From Mollicutes bacterium (GTDB lineage Bacteria; Bacillota_I; Bacilli_A; Izemoplasmatales; Izemoplasmataceae), in contig PWME01000034.1 in NCBI GenBank assembly GCA_003559235.1, positions 1 through 32,014 on the forward strand: a stretch of 32,014 nucleotides of DNA. The letters are read 5' to 3'. Below, in pieces: positions 9,574 to 18,424 of the stretch (positions are counted from its first letter, which is position 1; the number at the start of each line of letters is the position of its first letter). Made by a program: the position numbers and the translations under genes. The notes under the pieces are model-generated. The model saw only the letters and a list, made by a program, of their open reading frames with translations, was not told the origin of the DNA and did no database searches.

Positions 9574-10842
9574 ATGAATGAAAAACGCAAAATTTCCCTT
9601 GAGCGCGCGAATGTTTTGAAATCGCGAATCATGGACTATTTAGAAGCACGACCATCCATAAAGAAAGGACAGGAACTCTCACAAACCATTCAAAAACGCC
9701 AAGTGCATATCAAAAACGTTTTAGGCGCAACTGACGATACGTGGAATGACTATAAATGGCAACTGAAGCATCGGATTAATTCGCTTGATGTATTAAAAAA
9801 ACTGTTGCCACTAAACGATAAGGAAACCAAGGCCATTGAAACCATTTCATCAATGTATCGTTGGTCTGTATCTCCCTATTATTTATCACTTATTGACCCT
9901 GATAATCCATTTGACCCAATCAAACTCATGTCAATTCCAACGGCGTTAGAACTATCCTGCGACGATGGTAGCCTCGACCCCATGAATGAAGAACACACCA
10001 ATCCTGCAGGCTCAATTACGCGGCGTTATCCTGACCGATTAATCATTAACGTGACCAATGAATGTGCGATGTATTGTAGACATTGCCAAAGACGTCGAAA
10101 CATTGGTCAAGAAGACCAAATGCGCTCACGCAGTGAGCTTGAAGCCTCTATTAACTATATTAGAGAAAATGAAGAAATTCGTGACATCTTAATCACAGGG
10201 GGTGACCCTCTAACACTATCCGATACACAACTTAAATGGCTATTAGATAACTTGCGGGCTATTCCTCATGTTGAAATTATTCGTATCGGCTCAAGAACCC
10301 CTGTCACCTTACCGCAACGCATTACTGATGAGCTCGTTGCGATGCTAAAAAATTATCACCCGCTCTTCATTAATACACATTTCAATCATCCTGTAGAAAT
10401 TACTGAAGAAGCACGAATCGCGTGTGAAAAACTCGCCAACGCAGGTATTCCCCTTGGTAATCAAGCAGTACATCTTAATGGGGTTAACAATGACAAATTC
10501 GTCATGCGTGTGTTAAATCACGAACTGCTAAAAATACGGGTTAAACCATACTATATCTTTCATGCAAAAAGTGTCAAAGGTACCCATCATTTCGCAACAT
10601 CAATCGATGATGGCATCGAAATTATGGAGTATTTACGCGGCTACACGTCTGGCATGGCAATTCCAACGTATATCGTTAACGCCCCTGGTGGAAAAGGAAA
10701 AACCCCTATATTACCGGAATACTTAATTTCAAGAGGAAAAGATTACTTTGTGATACGTACGTGGGAAGGCGAAATTTTAAAACACGAAAACCATCCCACA
10801 GAAGACATTGAGACATTGTACGAAAAACTCATGCAAGGCTAA
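9574..10842 (+). CDS. KamA-family radical SAM aminomutase, predicted glutamate 2,3-aminomutase
   Basis: CAMYCRHCQRRRNIG (CxxxCxxC radical SAM), ILITGGDPLTL, PYYIFHAKSVKGTHHF, PTYIVNAPGGKGKTPILP. ATG 9574 with AAGGAG RBS. Lys and Asn occupy the two positions that are Asp in lysine 2,3-aminomutase. Confidence 0.88.
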   Translation: MNEKRKISLERANVLKSRIMDYLEARPSIKKGQELSQTIQKRQVHIKNVLGATDDTWNDYKWQLKHRINSLDVLKKLLPLNDKETKAIETISSMYRWSVSPYYLSLIDPDNPFDPIKLMSIPTALELSCDDGSLDPMNEEHTNPAGSITRRYPDRLIINVTNECAMYCRHCQRRRNIGQEDQMRSRSELEASINYIRENEEIRDILITGGDPLTLSDTQLKWLLDNLRAIPHVEIIRIGSRTPVTLPQRITDELVAMLKNYHPLFINTHFNHPVEITEEARIACEKLANAGIPLGNQAVHLNGVNNDKFVMRVLNHELLKIRVKPYYIFHAKSVKGTHHFATSIDDGIEIMEYLRGYTSGMAIPTYIVNAPGGKGKTPILPEYLISRGKDYFVIRTWEGEILKHENHPTEDIETLYEKLMQG

Positions 10843-10894
10843 TGCCTGCATGGGTTTTTTCTATGCATGATATAATGATGATGGGGGTGAAGCC

Positions 10895-11521
10895 ATGAAG
10901 GCATTTAAAATGGATACACGCGCTGAATCGATGGTCAAACATCAGCTTAAAGCGCGCGGGATAAAGGACCAACGCGTCATAGACGCCATGCAAAAGATTC
11001 CACGTGAAGCGTTTATAGATGAATCCTTAGCGCCGTACGCTTATGAAGATACACCACTTAGCATCGGTCAAGGACAAACAATCTCACAACCTTACATGGT
11101 CGCATTAATGACTGAAGCCTTAAAACTTAAAGAAACTGATGTGGTGTATGAAATCGGCACAGGATCTGGCTATCAAACGGCATTGCTTGCGACTTTATCA
11201 AAACACGTTCACACCATTGAGCGTATTGAATCACTGAGTGCGCACGCGAAAAAAACATTGCGATCCCTTGGTTTAAACAATATCACCTACCATGTGAGTG
11301 ATGGCAATCTTCAACTAAACCGTATGTTTGACAAAATCATCGTTACAGCCGCCGCAAAAAAACTTCCAGCATCACTCATGCATCAACTTAATGATGGTGG
11401 CATCATCGTAATCCCAATCGGTGGGTGGTTTCAAACGCTATATCAAATTGAAAAACGCGGTGATAAGCTTCATAAAAAAGCTTTGTGTGATGTTCGGTTT
11501 GTGCCATTGCTTAATGCGTAA
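10895..11521 (+). CDS. pcm: Protein-L-isoaspartate(D-aspartate) O-methyltransferase
   Basis: VYEIGTGSGYQTALLATL SAM-binding motif, IPREAFIDESLAPYAYEDTPLSIGQGQTISQPYMVALMTEAL, and C-terminal VRFVPL. Confidence 0.94.
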   Translation: MKAFKMDTRAESMVKHQLKARGIKDQRVIDAMQKIPREAFIDESLAPYAYEDTPLSIGQGQTISQPYMVALMTEALKLKETDVVYEIGTGSGYQTALLATLSKHVHTIERIESLSAHAKKTLRSLGLNNITYHVSDGNLQLNRMFDKIIVTAAAKKLPASLMHQLNDGGIIVIPIGGWFQTLYQIEKRGDKLHKKALCDVRFVPLLNA

Positions 11522-11525
11522 TAAA

Positions 11526-11560
11526 AGCGCGCTTTTCTCAAAGAGAAAGCGCGCTGTTTT
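11526..11560 (+). terminator. Intrinsic terminator after pcm
   Basis: Stem AGCGCGCTTTTCTC / GAGAAAGCGCGCT followed by a T-run (GTTTTTT). Confidence 0.85.
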
Positions 11561-11598
11561 TTAAACAACTAGTGAATACGTTACATAATTACATTTTT

Positions 11599-11886
11599 CT
11601 AGTCATTGGCATGCTTGTAGCCGACTTCAAACATTTCTTTAACCTGCTCATCTTTTAATGAATAAAAGACTTGTTTTCCGTCACGACGCGTTTTAACAAC
11701 ATCAAGATAACGCATGTTCTTGAGTTGATGAGAAATGGTCGACTGACTGAGCTTAAGATTTTTGGCAATGCTGTTCACGCATCTTTCACCTTCTGCAAGC
11801 AATGCAATGATGGACAATCGGGTTTCATTGCACAAAACTTTGAACAGTTTCACCGTGTCTTCAATCGATTTAGTCAAGAGTTTCAT
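11599..11886 (-). CDS. ArsR family HTH transcriptional regulator
   Basis: LFKVLCNETRLSIIALLAEGERCVNSIAKNLKLSQSTISHQLKNMRYLDVVKTRRDGKQVFYSL, a canonical ArsR winged HTH. ATG 11886 preferred, with GGGGTG upstream. Confidence 0.93.
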   Translation of the reverse strand: MKLLTKSIEDTVKLFKVLCNETRLSIIALLAEGERCVNSIAKNLKLSQSTISHQLKNMRYLDVVKTRRDGKQVFYSLKDEQVKEMFEVGYKHAND

Positions 11887-12023
11887 GTGCTTCACCCCGT
11901 TTCTAAAGTTTATGGTAAATACATTCTAACACTGAAAATAGGTTAAGACAAGCGTTTTACGATTCATTCGTATACGAAATGCAAAACATTTTTTTTGGTT
12001 TGCACACTAAACCGGTTTCGGTG

Positions 12024-14057
12024 TCAATCAAACCAATCGAGAATTTCTGGATGGTCCCAATAGAGTAGTTCAACGAAATGCGGATAATCAATGAATGGGT
12101 TTCTATTATTCTGATAATGATATATGATGTCATTTCGAACCGTTTCAAATTCGCGGACTTGATGCTCAAAATGCCACAATAACAACGTTTCTAATTCTCC
12201 CATTTCAAAATTGTCAGCATTTGGGTTTGAGGCCAAACTTAATGACTCATACATCGTAATCATGTAAAACATCATGCGGGCAACATCACCACGAACAACT
12301 GCTGGTGGTGCGTAACTTGTGGTCGTTGTCGTTTCTGCAAAATATTTAAAACCACGGGAATTATTCTCTGCAGGATTGGCTGGGGTTAAGTTATGTGCGT
12401 CACTTCCCATATTTCTTGTCGATGCGCCGGGTCGATCGACGGGCATGCGACGTACTGGCCAAACGTGTTCTCGGTTCCAAGTAGTGCCTTGGTCCCAAAC
12501 CGCAGGCACACTAAGTTGTGTATAGATGAGCATAACATTATCAGAGTTATCTGGGTCGCGGTCACTTTCTTGCATAATACCAATGATTTCAGAATACGAT
12601 GGTAATGTGACACCATCATTAATAATCGCATGCAATGCATCGTGCAAATTTTCTCCGAACAAGCCAAACGCTTCTTGGTAATAACCATCATAATCATCCA
12701 ACGCCTTATCAAGTAACGTCGCATCACGTAACACATATTTTTCGACTTGTTTTGATGCGTATAATCCGTCTTCATCAAGGGCGTAATACGTAATGGTATA
12801 GCGACCAATTGATGTTGTATCAACGGTGCCATACACATAACAGTCGACCTCACCAAATGTTTCATCGTTAGCCTCGCACGCATCGCCTTCCCACGAATCA
12901 CCGAGTGAAAATACTTGAACAAAATCATCACGCAACGTTAAATCAATACGTTCACTTTCATTTGGAAACAAAATCGCACCTTCATCGCGCATTTCAGGAA
13001 GTTCAAACACTGAATAGCGCGGTGTTTCAAATTGTATTTCATCAATATTGGCACGGTTGTTCGTTTCACTGACAATTTTTACATACAAAGCGTCGCTTGG
13101 ATTAAACGGCAGTGTATCATACGCCAAAGTTACACTCGCTTGTTCAAAATCACCTTGCGCCCTAAACGTTTCTAATACAACAAAGTCTTCACCGTCATCA
13201 CTAATTTTTAATTGAATGTCATGACTACTATCATTGCCATAAGCCCCGTAATGAAACGAAATGGTTTGCAAGGATTCAATCGAAAACAGTGTTTGAATGT
13301 AACCATCGCGTAACCGGGCACTACGATTACCGATTTTTTGATCATTATCCAAACTGCCAATGAGGGTATCTTCAAAATGCCAATCTTTTCCTTCAGTTGT
13401 TAGTGTTCCAGATGCATACGCTTGTTTTGTCGTGTCTTCAAAACCTGTTTGATAGAAAATCTCTAATCCATCTATCACGCGGTACATCGCGACAATGCGT
13501 CGTGTTCCTTCAACCGTATGCTTGTATGTGCGTGCATCAGATAAAGGTTCCATGGTTAGCCCATCAATCCACTGATGAAACAAGCGTTCACCATCATCTT
13601 CTGCAGACACTATTATTTCAGTCCCTAGCGCATATGGTCCATCACGATCAACACTAATCGGTGCACCGTCAATGTTTGCTTCAACAGAAACACCGTATTC
13701 ATCTAAATTAACATAAACAGCTTTAATTGTGCGGCTGCGATTTAACGCAATCGCGAGTGTTGATTGATCCGTTAACATCACATCTAAATCAACGTCGCGG
13801 AAGTGATCAAACCTTTTTCCTTCAATCGCTTCGGCAATAATCGTAACCGTATCACCAGCTTCATAAGGACCCCCATCAAGAATGGTAATCGGTGCATCCT
13901 CAACCGACGCTGTCACACTTAAAGTAATATCATCATTGGGTAAAGGGGAACCATTGGGGTGATCATCGTTATCCTCTTGAGATGGCATATTACACGCCAC
14001 AAGCGAAAACGCAAACACCATCAACACCAAAACAGTAACTATCTTCTTCATCGTCAA
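12024..14057 (-). CDS. Multidomain lipoprotein with C-terminal endonuclease I (EndA/NucM) domain
   Basis: Lipobox FAFSLVACN; two tandem repeat units (APITILDGGPYEAGDTVTI / APISVDRDGPYALGTEIIV); beta-rich/Ig-like middle; endonuclease I motifs WNREHVWPVRRM, SDAHNLTPANPAENNSRGFKYF, RGDVARMMFYM, LLLWHFEHQVREFETVRND and NNRNPFIDYPHFVELLYW. Confidence 0.92.
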   Translation of the reverse strand: MTMKKIVTVLVLMVFAFSLVACNMPSQEDNDDHPNGSPLPNDDITLSVTASVEDAPITILDGGPYEAGDTVTIIAEAIEGKRFDHFRDVDLDVMLTDQSTLAIALNRSRTIKAVYVNLDEYGVSVEANIDGAPISVDRDGPYALGTEIIVSAEDDGERLFHQWIDGLTMEPLSDARTYKHTVEGTRRIVAMYRVIDGLEIFYQTGFEDTTKQAYASGTLTTEGKDWHFEDTLIGSLDNDQKIGNRSARLRDGYIQTLFSIESLQTISFHYGAYGNDSSHDIQLKISDDGEDFVVLETFRAQGDFEQASVTLAYDTLPFNPSDALYVKIVSETNNRANIDEIQFETPRYSVFELPEMRDEGAILFPNESERIDLTLRDDFVQVFSLGDSWEGDACEANDETFGEVDCYVYGTVDTTSIGRYTITYYALDEDGLYASKQVEKYVLRDATLLDKALDDYDGYYQEAFGLFGENLHDALHAIINDGVTLPSYSEIIGIMQESDRDPDNSDNVMLIYTQLSVPAVWDQGTTWNREHVWPVRRMPVDRPGASTRNMGSDAHNLTPANPAENNSRGFKYFAETTTTTSYAPPAVVRGDVARMMFYMITMYESLSLASNPNADNFEMGELETLLLWHFEHQVREFETVRNDIIYHYQNNRNPFIDYPHFVELLYWDHPEILDWFD

Positions 14058-14078
14058 AACTCCTTAAATTTAGTCAAA

Positions 14079-14711
14079 CTATACTTGTCGTACGTCGATT
14101 TCTACCGGGTTTATCAACGTATCAATAATTGTTAAAACAGCATCAACCATGTGCCGTTTTTCAAGCGATGGCAACTGGGATTTACCAATCGTTTGATGAG
14201 GTAATAATGGTACATGCACAAAGCCAGCAACCGTATCGAGGGATTCGCGACGAATCAAATGCATAACACGATACATCAATGTGTTGCATACAAACGTTCC
14301 TGCCGATTCAGAAATCGCGGCAGGGATTGTTTTTTTATGTAACCGCCGAATAATCTTACTGAGTGGCATATTGGTAAAATACGCATCAGCGCCCCCTTCT
14401 TCTAAACGCTGCTCGTGCAAGCGATTGCCCAAATTATCTGCTTGTTTACTCGATGCAATATTCACCGCCACACGCTCGATGCTCACATGGGTTCTTCCGC
14501 CGGCTAACCCAAGCATGACAATGACCTTGGGTTTATGTTTTTCTATATACGGCAAGAGCACATTAAACGCATGATGGTAAACAACGGGTAGCGTCACTTT
14601 AATAACTTTGGCATTATACAAAAAATCAGGAATATCTGCGAGGACGGTCGCAGTTGGATTTTCCTCATAATCCCCAAACGGTTCAAACGCCGTCAATAAA
14701 ACGGTTTCCAT
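14079..14711 (-). CDS. pcp: Pyroglutamyl-peptidase I
   Basis: LLTAFEPFGDYEENPT, GLAGGRTHVSIERVAVN, SESAGTFVCNTLMYRVMH, GFVHVPLLPHQ, matching C15 family landmarks. Confidence 0.95.
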   Translation of the reverse strand: METVLLTAFEPFGDYEENPTATVLADIPDFLYNAKVIKVTLPVVYHHAFNVLLPYIEKHKPKVIVMLGLAGGRTHVSIERVAVNIASSKQADNLGNRLHEQRLEEGGADAYFTNMPLSKIIRRLHKKTIPAAISESAGTFVCNTLMYRVMHLIRRESLDTVAGFVHVPLLPHQTIGKSQLPSLEKRHMVDAVLTIIDTLINPVEIDVRQV

Positions 14712-14876
14712 AATAATTCCTCTTTTATATAAGACGTGTAATCATTGTATCACAGTGGAACCTATGATGACAACGCAAACTCTATGCTGTACACAATTCT
14801 TTAGGTGTAATTCATTGCACATAGCGTTTAAGAAAGTTATAATATTAGTACCAATATAATAAAGGCGGAATGCATA

Positions 14877-15221
14877 ATGATGAAAAAGTTTGCTTTGCTT
14901 ATGATGCTTCTTATGATGATGTTCACATTAACTGCATGCGGTACCATTGTGGAGCGCTTTTTCAATGATGTCCGCACCATCGAAGTTGATGAAGACACCT
15001 TGAAAAGAAGTTATAATATCGGGGATTTTGGCTTTGATGAGATTGAAATAATCGTCACCCGCTTTGATGGTAGAACGTATCGCTTGCCGCTTGAAGAGGA
15101 TATGATTTATCGCGCACATAGACAAAGACTTGAACAAGATGGGAACCACCGTATTCGTATTATGTATGGTGGTGCCTCGACAACGATTGATGTACGCATT
15201 GTAAAACAAGAACCCATTTAA
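14877..15221 (+). CDS. Small predicted lipoprotein of unknown function
   Basis: Signal peptide and lipobox MMKKFALLMMLLMMMFTLTACG; short beta-rich mature region. AAAGGCGG RBS and TATAAT-like -10 (GTTATAATATT) upstream. Confidence 0.7.
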   Translation: MMKKFALLMMLLMMMFTLTACGTIVERFFNDVRTIEVDEDTLKRSYNIGDFGFDEIEIIVTRFDGRTYRLPLEEDMIYRAHRQRLEQDGNHRIRIMYGGASTTIDVRIVKQEPI

Positions 15222-15226
15222 GTCAT

Positions 15227-15260
15227 AAAAATGCGAACCCGCCCAAGGTCCGCATTTTTT
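15227..15260. terminator. Bidirectional intrinsic terminator between lipoprotein and crt gene
   Basis: Stem AAAAATGCG...CGCATTTTT with A-run and T-run on the two sides, between convergent genes. Confidence 0.8.
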
Positions 15261-16750
15261 TATGATAAATCCTCTTTTAATGCTTTATGTACTAACTTGC
15301 CGCTTGTAATCGCAATGGGAACCCCTGCGCCTGGATGGGCGCTACTTCCTGCAAAATACAAGTTTTTTGCATAAGGATGCACATTTTTAGGGCGATAGTA
15401 ATTGCTTTGCTTTAAGGTTGGTGCAAGCCCAAACGTCGCCCCATACATGGCGTTTAACTCTTTGTCAAAACGATCGGGTGTCATCATTTCTAAAAACTCA
15501 ATATGGTTTTGGAAGTTTTCAAATCCCTCAAGTTTTTCAATCTTATTAAAGATTTTTTCTTTATAAGATTCTTTCAGTTCATCTGTCCACGGCGTTTGCA
15601 TGGTTTTGAGCTCAGGCACTGGCACTAAAACGTATATTCCTTCTTTTCCTTTAGGTGCAACTGAGTCATCCACTCGGCTTGGACTGTAAATATAAAACGC
15701 TGGGTCACTTGGCAGTAATCCTGTGAAGATTTCGCGGAGGTTTTCATCAAAATCAGACCCAAAGTATAGATTGTGCACCTGTAAATTATCGATTTGTTTA
15801 TCGAGGCCAATGTAAAGCAAAAACACACTACATGAATAATCCATCTTAGCGATTTTTTTGTCTGTATACTTGCCTTTAACTTTGGGCGATTGAATTAGAT
15901 GTTTCATCGCATAGGGAAAGTCAGCATTACAGACAACAGCATCGGCTTCAATGGTCTTTGTTTTGGTTTGAACCCCCGTAGCGCGTGTGCCATCAAAGAC
16001 AATCGATTCAACTTCAGTATCGAGCTTTAACGTGCCACCAAGTTCTTTGAACCTGCGTTCTAACGCTTCCGCATAGGCATACATACCACCCTTTGCGTAT
16101 GAAACACCATAAAGCGTTTCAATCATTGGAATGATGGTATAAATCGACGGTCCCTTTTTAGGGCTAATGCCAATATATAAGGTTTGAAAAGAAAGCAATT
16201 TTTGAATTTTTTCATTTTTAACATACTTTGCAATGGTATGATGCGCACTATCAAATGTTTTTAGTTTCAACCCTTGCCATAACGTTTTCGGGTTATAAAA
16301 ATCACTAGGCTTGCGGAATGTACGCTCAATAAAGTGGTTTTTCGCGACCAAATATTTTTTATACGTTTCATTGAGATACGTCAAATAACCAGAAGCGGCC
16401 GCTTCGCCTTTTGGTTCTAAATCTCTTATAATATTTACCAGATCCGTTGACGCATCAATCGTTTCACCATCATCAAAGGTGACGCGGTACATTGGCTCTA
16501 ATGTATTAAATTTGATGTAATCATCAGGATTCACACCAGTATACGAGAGCGTTTCTTTGTATACATGGGGCATCATCACAATTGTTGGACCTAAATCGAA
16601 GGTGAATCCCTTACCTTTGATGCGGTTCATTTTACCGCCAACGTCGCTTCTTCGCTCTAAAAGTATGACATTATAGCCATCGTGTTGTAAACGAACTGCA
16701 GCGGTTAAGCCGGCAACGCCAGCGCCTACGACAACCACTTTCTTTTGCAT
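15260..16750 (-). CDS. Phytoene / diapophytoene desaturase (CrtI/CrtN family)
   Basis: N-terminal VVVVGAGVAGLTAAVRLQHDGYNVILLERRSDVGGKMN dinucleotide-binding motif; FTFDLGPTIVMMP; C-terminal NLYFAGSSAHPGAGVPIAITSGKL, all carotenoid desaturase hallmarks. Confidence 0.95.
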   Translation of the reverse strand: MQKKVVVVGAGVAGLTAAVRLQHDGYNVILLERRSDVGGKMNRIKGKGFTFDLGPTIVMMPHVYKETLSYTGVNPDDYIKFNTLEPMYRVTFDDGETIDASTDLVNIIRDLEPKGEAAASGYLTYLNETYKKYLVAKNHFIERTFRKPSDFYNPKTLWQGLKLKTFDSAHHTIAKYVKNEKIQKLLSFQTLYIGISPKKGPSIYTIIPMIETLYGVSYAKGGMYAYAEALERRFKELGGTLKLDTEVESIVFDGTRATGVQTKTKTIEADAVVCNADFPYAMKHLIQSPKVKGKYTDKKIAKMDYSCSVFLLYIGLDKQIDNLQVHNLYFGSDFDENLREIFTGLLPSDPAFYIYSPSRVDDSVAPKGKEGIYVLVPVPELKTMQTPWTDELKESYKEKIFNKIEKLEGFENFQNHIEFLEMMTPDRFDKELNAMYGATFGLAPTLKQSNYYRPKNVHPYAKNLYFAGSSAHPGAGVPIAITSGKLVHKALKEDLS

Positions 16751-16937
16751 TGTATCACCCTTTCACATAAGACTATTTTACTGAAAAACTGCCTTGTTGT
16801 AAATGATTAATAGCTATTTTAAGACAAAATATAGAATACACCACCATCATAATTTCTCGAGGTTTTTGGGGTGCTTGCATTTACTTTAAGCCATTTTTTC
16901 GGTATAATCGGGGTAACACGACAAAGTGGGGTTTAAT

Positions 16938-17801
16938 ATGGACAAATATGAGTATTGCGAAAACATTATTAAAGAAAAAAGTGAAAGTTTTTACAAAGCA
17001 TTTAGTGAGTTAGAACCAGACAAAGCCAAAGCGGTTTATGCAATTTACGCGTTTTGTCGCGAAGCGGACGATGCAATTGATGAACACAACGACTTAGAAA
17101 AAGTGAATACGTTAAAAGCAAACATCAAGAAAACCTTCGAAGGCAATGTGCCTGAGGGCAACTTGTTGTTCGAAGCGCTTGCGGATACGTTCAAGCGTTA
17201 CCCATCACAAATTGACCCTTATCTTGAATTGCTTGATGGGATACGCGATGATTATTACTTTGAAGCCTTCAAGACTGAAGATGAACTCGAACAATATTGT
17301 TACAAGGTCGCTGGAACCGTTGGTCTTATGCTTTTGCCTGTCATTGCCAGTGAAAACTACAAAACGGATTCAAAAAAACTTAAAGAAGTCGCGGTTGAAC
17401 TTGGTAAAGCCATGCAGCTGACCAATATTTTGCGGGATGTCCGCAATGACTTAATGAAAGACCGCGTCTATTTTTCTGAAGAAATCATCGAACAACACCA
17501 AGTCAAAATCGAAATGATTCGTACGGGACTTGTCATTCCTGAATGGCGTTCGATGATGGAATACTACATTGACAAAACCAAAAACAAATACAAAGTGTTT
17601 TATGATAATGTTGAACTGTTTGATAAAGATGCTCGGTTGCCCACCATGCTTGCTGCAAGCTATTATGAAGGAATTTTAGATGAAATTGCGAAAAAGGATT
17701 ACTCTAATATAAACAAACGTCATTACGTAGGGAATTTTCGCAAACGACGTCTTGCAAAACAATCCGAAAAATCTCTGAAGAAACAAGGACTGATTGAATG
17801 A
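16938..17801 (+). CDS. Phytoene/squalene synthase family protein (CrtB/CrtM)
   Basis: SESFYKAF, YAIYAFCREADDAIDE (first Asp-rich motif), GKAMQLTNILRDVRNDLMKDRVYF (second Asp-rich motif). Confidence 0.95.
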   Translation: MDKYEYCENIIKEKSESFYKAFSELEPDKAKAVYAIYAFCREADDAIDEHNDLEKVNTLKANIKKTFEGNVPEGNLLFEALADTFKRYPSQIDPYLELLDGIRDDYYFEAFKTEDELEQYCYKVAGTVGLMLLPVIASENYKTDSKKLKEVAVELGKAMQLTNILRDVRNDLMKDRVYFSEEIIEQHQVKIEMIRTGLVIPEWRSMMEYYIDKTKNKYKVFYDNVELFDKDARLPTMLAASYYEGILDEIAKKDYSNINKRHYVGNFRKRRLAKQSEKSLKKQGLIE

Positions 17802-18424
17802 GCGGGCTGCTTTGGTCTTACGGTTTCGTATTTGCCGTAATCGGCCTAAGCACCTTACTCGATAAATTGAACGTTTTTGATGATGAAGGCAGTCGTAAGT
17901 TTATCCATATTGGCGTTGCCAACTGGTGGCTTATTGCCATGTGGCAGTTTGAAGGACAGTGGACGCTTGCCATCATACCACCGGCAACGTTTATTGTACT
18001 AAATTACTTGTCTTACCGCTTTAATCTTCTTAAATCTATGGAACGTGACCAACAGTCCACACGTGATTTAGGAACCGTTTATTATGCAATAAGTTTGTTT
18101 ATTATTACTGGATTTGCGTTTTATTTTGACTTGCTTTTACTGGGTTTGATCGCTATTTTTGCGATGGGATACGGAGACGGTTTAGGCGCGGTCATTGGCA
18201 AACGTTTCGGAAAACGAAAAATTACAAATGGTAAAACCATTGCGGGGTCATTGACCATGCTTCTCGCTACATTAATTATAGGCGTTATTGCATTTCCCGA
18301 ACAATGGTACCTCATGATCTTCGTTGCGTTTATCGCCATGTTTATTGAACTATTGACAGCGCGCGGCTTAGACAACCTTACCGTGCCACTTGGTATTTTC
18401 TTATTACTGGTGGTGATTTTATGA
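17798..18424 (+). CDS. Phytol kinase / dolichol kinase-like (VTE5/SEC59-type CTP-dependent prenol kinase)
   Basis: DDEGSRKFIHIGVANWW (RKxxHI), GYGDGLGAVIGKRFGKRKITNGKTIAGSLTM, typical of the phytol/dolichol kinase-CDP-DAG synthase-related family. ATGA overlap with the crtB stop. Confidence 0.88.
   Translation: MSGLLWSYGFVFAVIGLSTLLDKLNVFDDEGSRKFIHIGVANWWLIAMWQFEGQWTLAIIPPATFIVLNYLSYRFNLLKSMERDQQSTRDLGTVYYAISLFIITGFAFYFDLLLLGLIAIFAMGYGDGLGAVIGKRFGKRKITNGKTIAGSLTMLLATLIIGVIAFPEQWYLMIFVAFIAMFIELLTARGLDNLTVPLGIFLLLVVIL

Noticed and set aside
12386-12931. 181-aa ORF on the same strand but another frame inside the endonuclease I gene
   Set aside because: Met/Cys/His-rich out-of-frame translation; the host frame carries all endonuclease motifs through this region, so it is neither a frameshift nor a separate gene.
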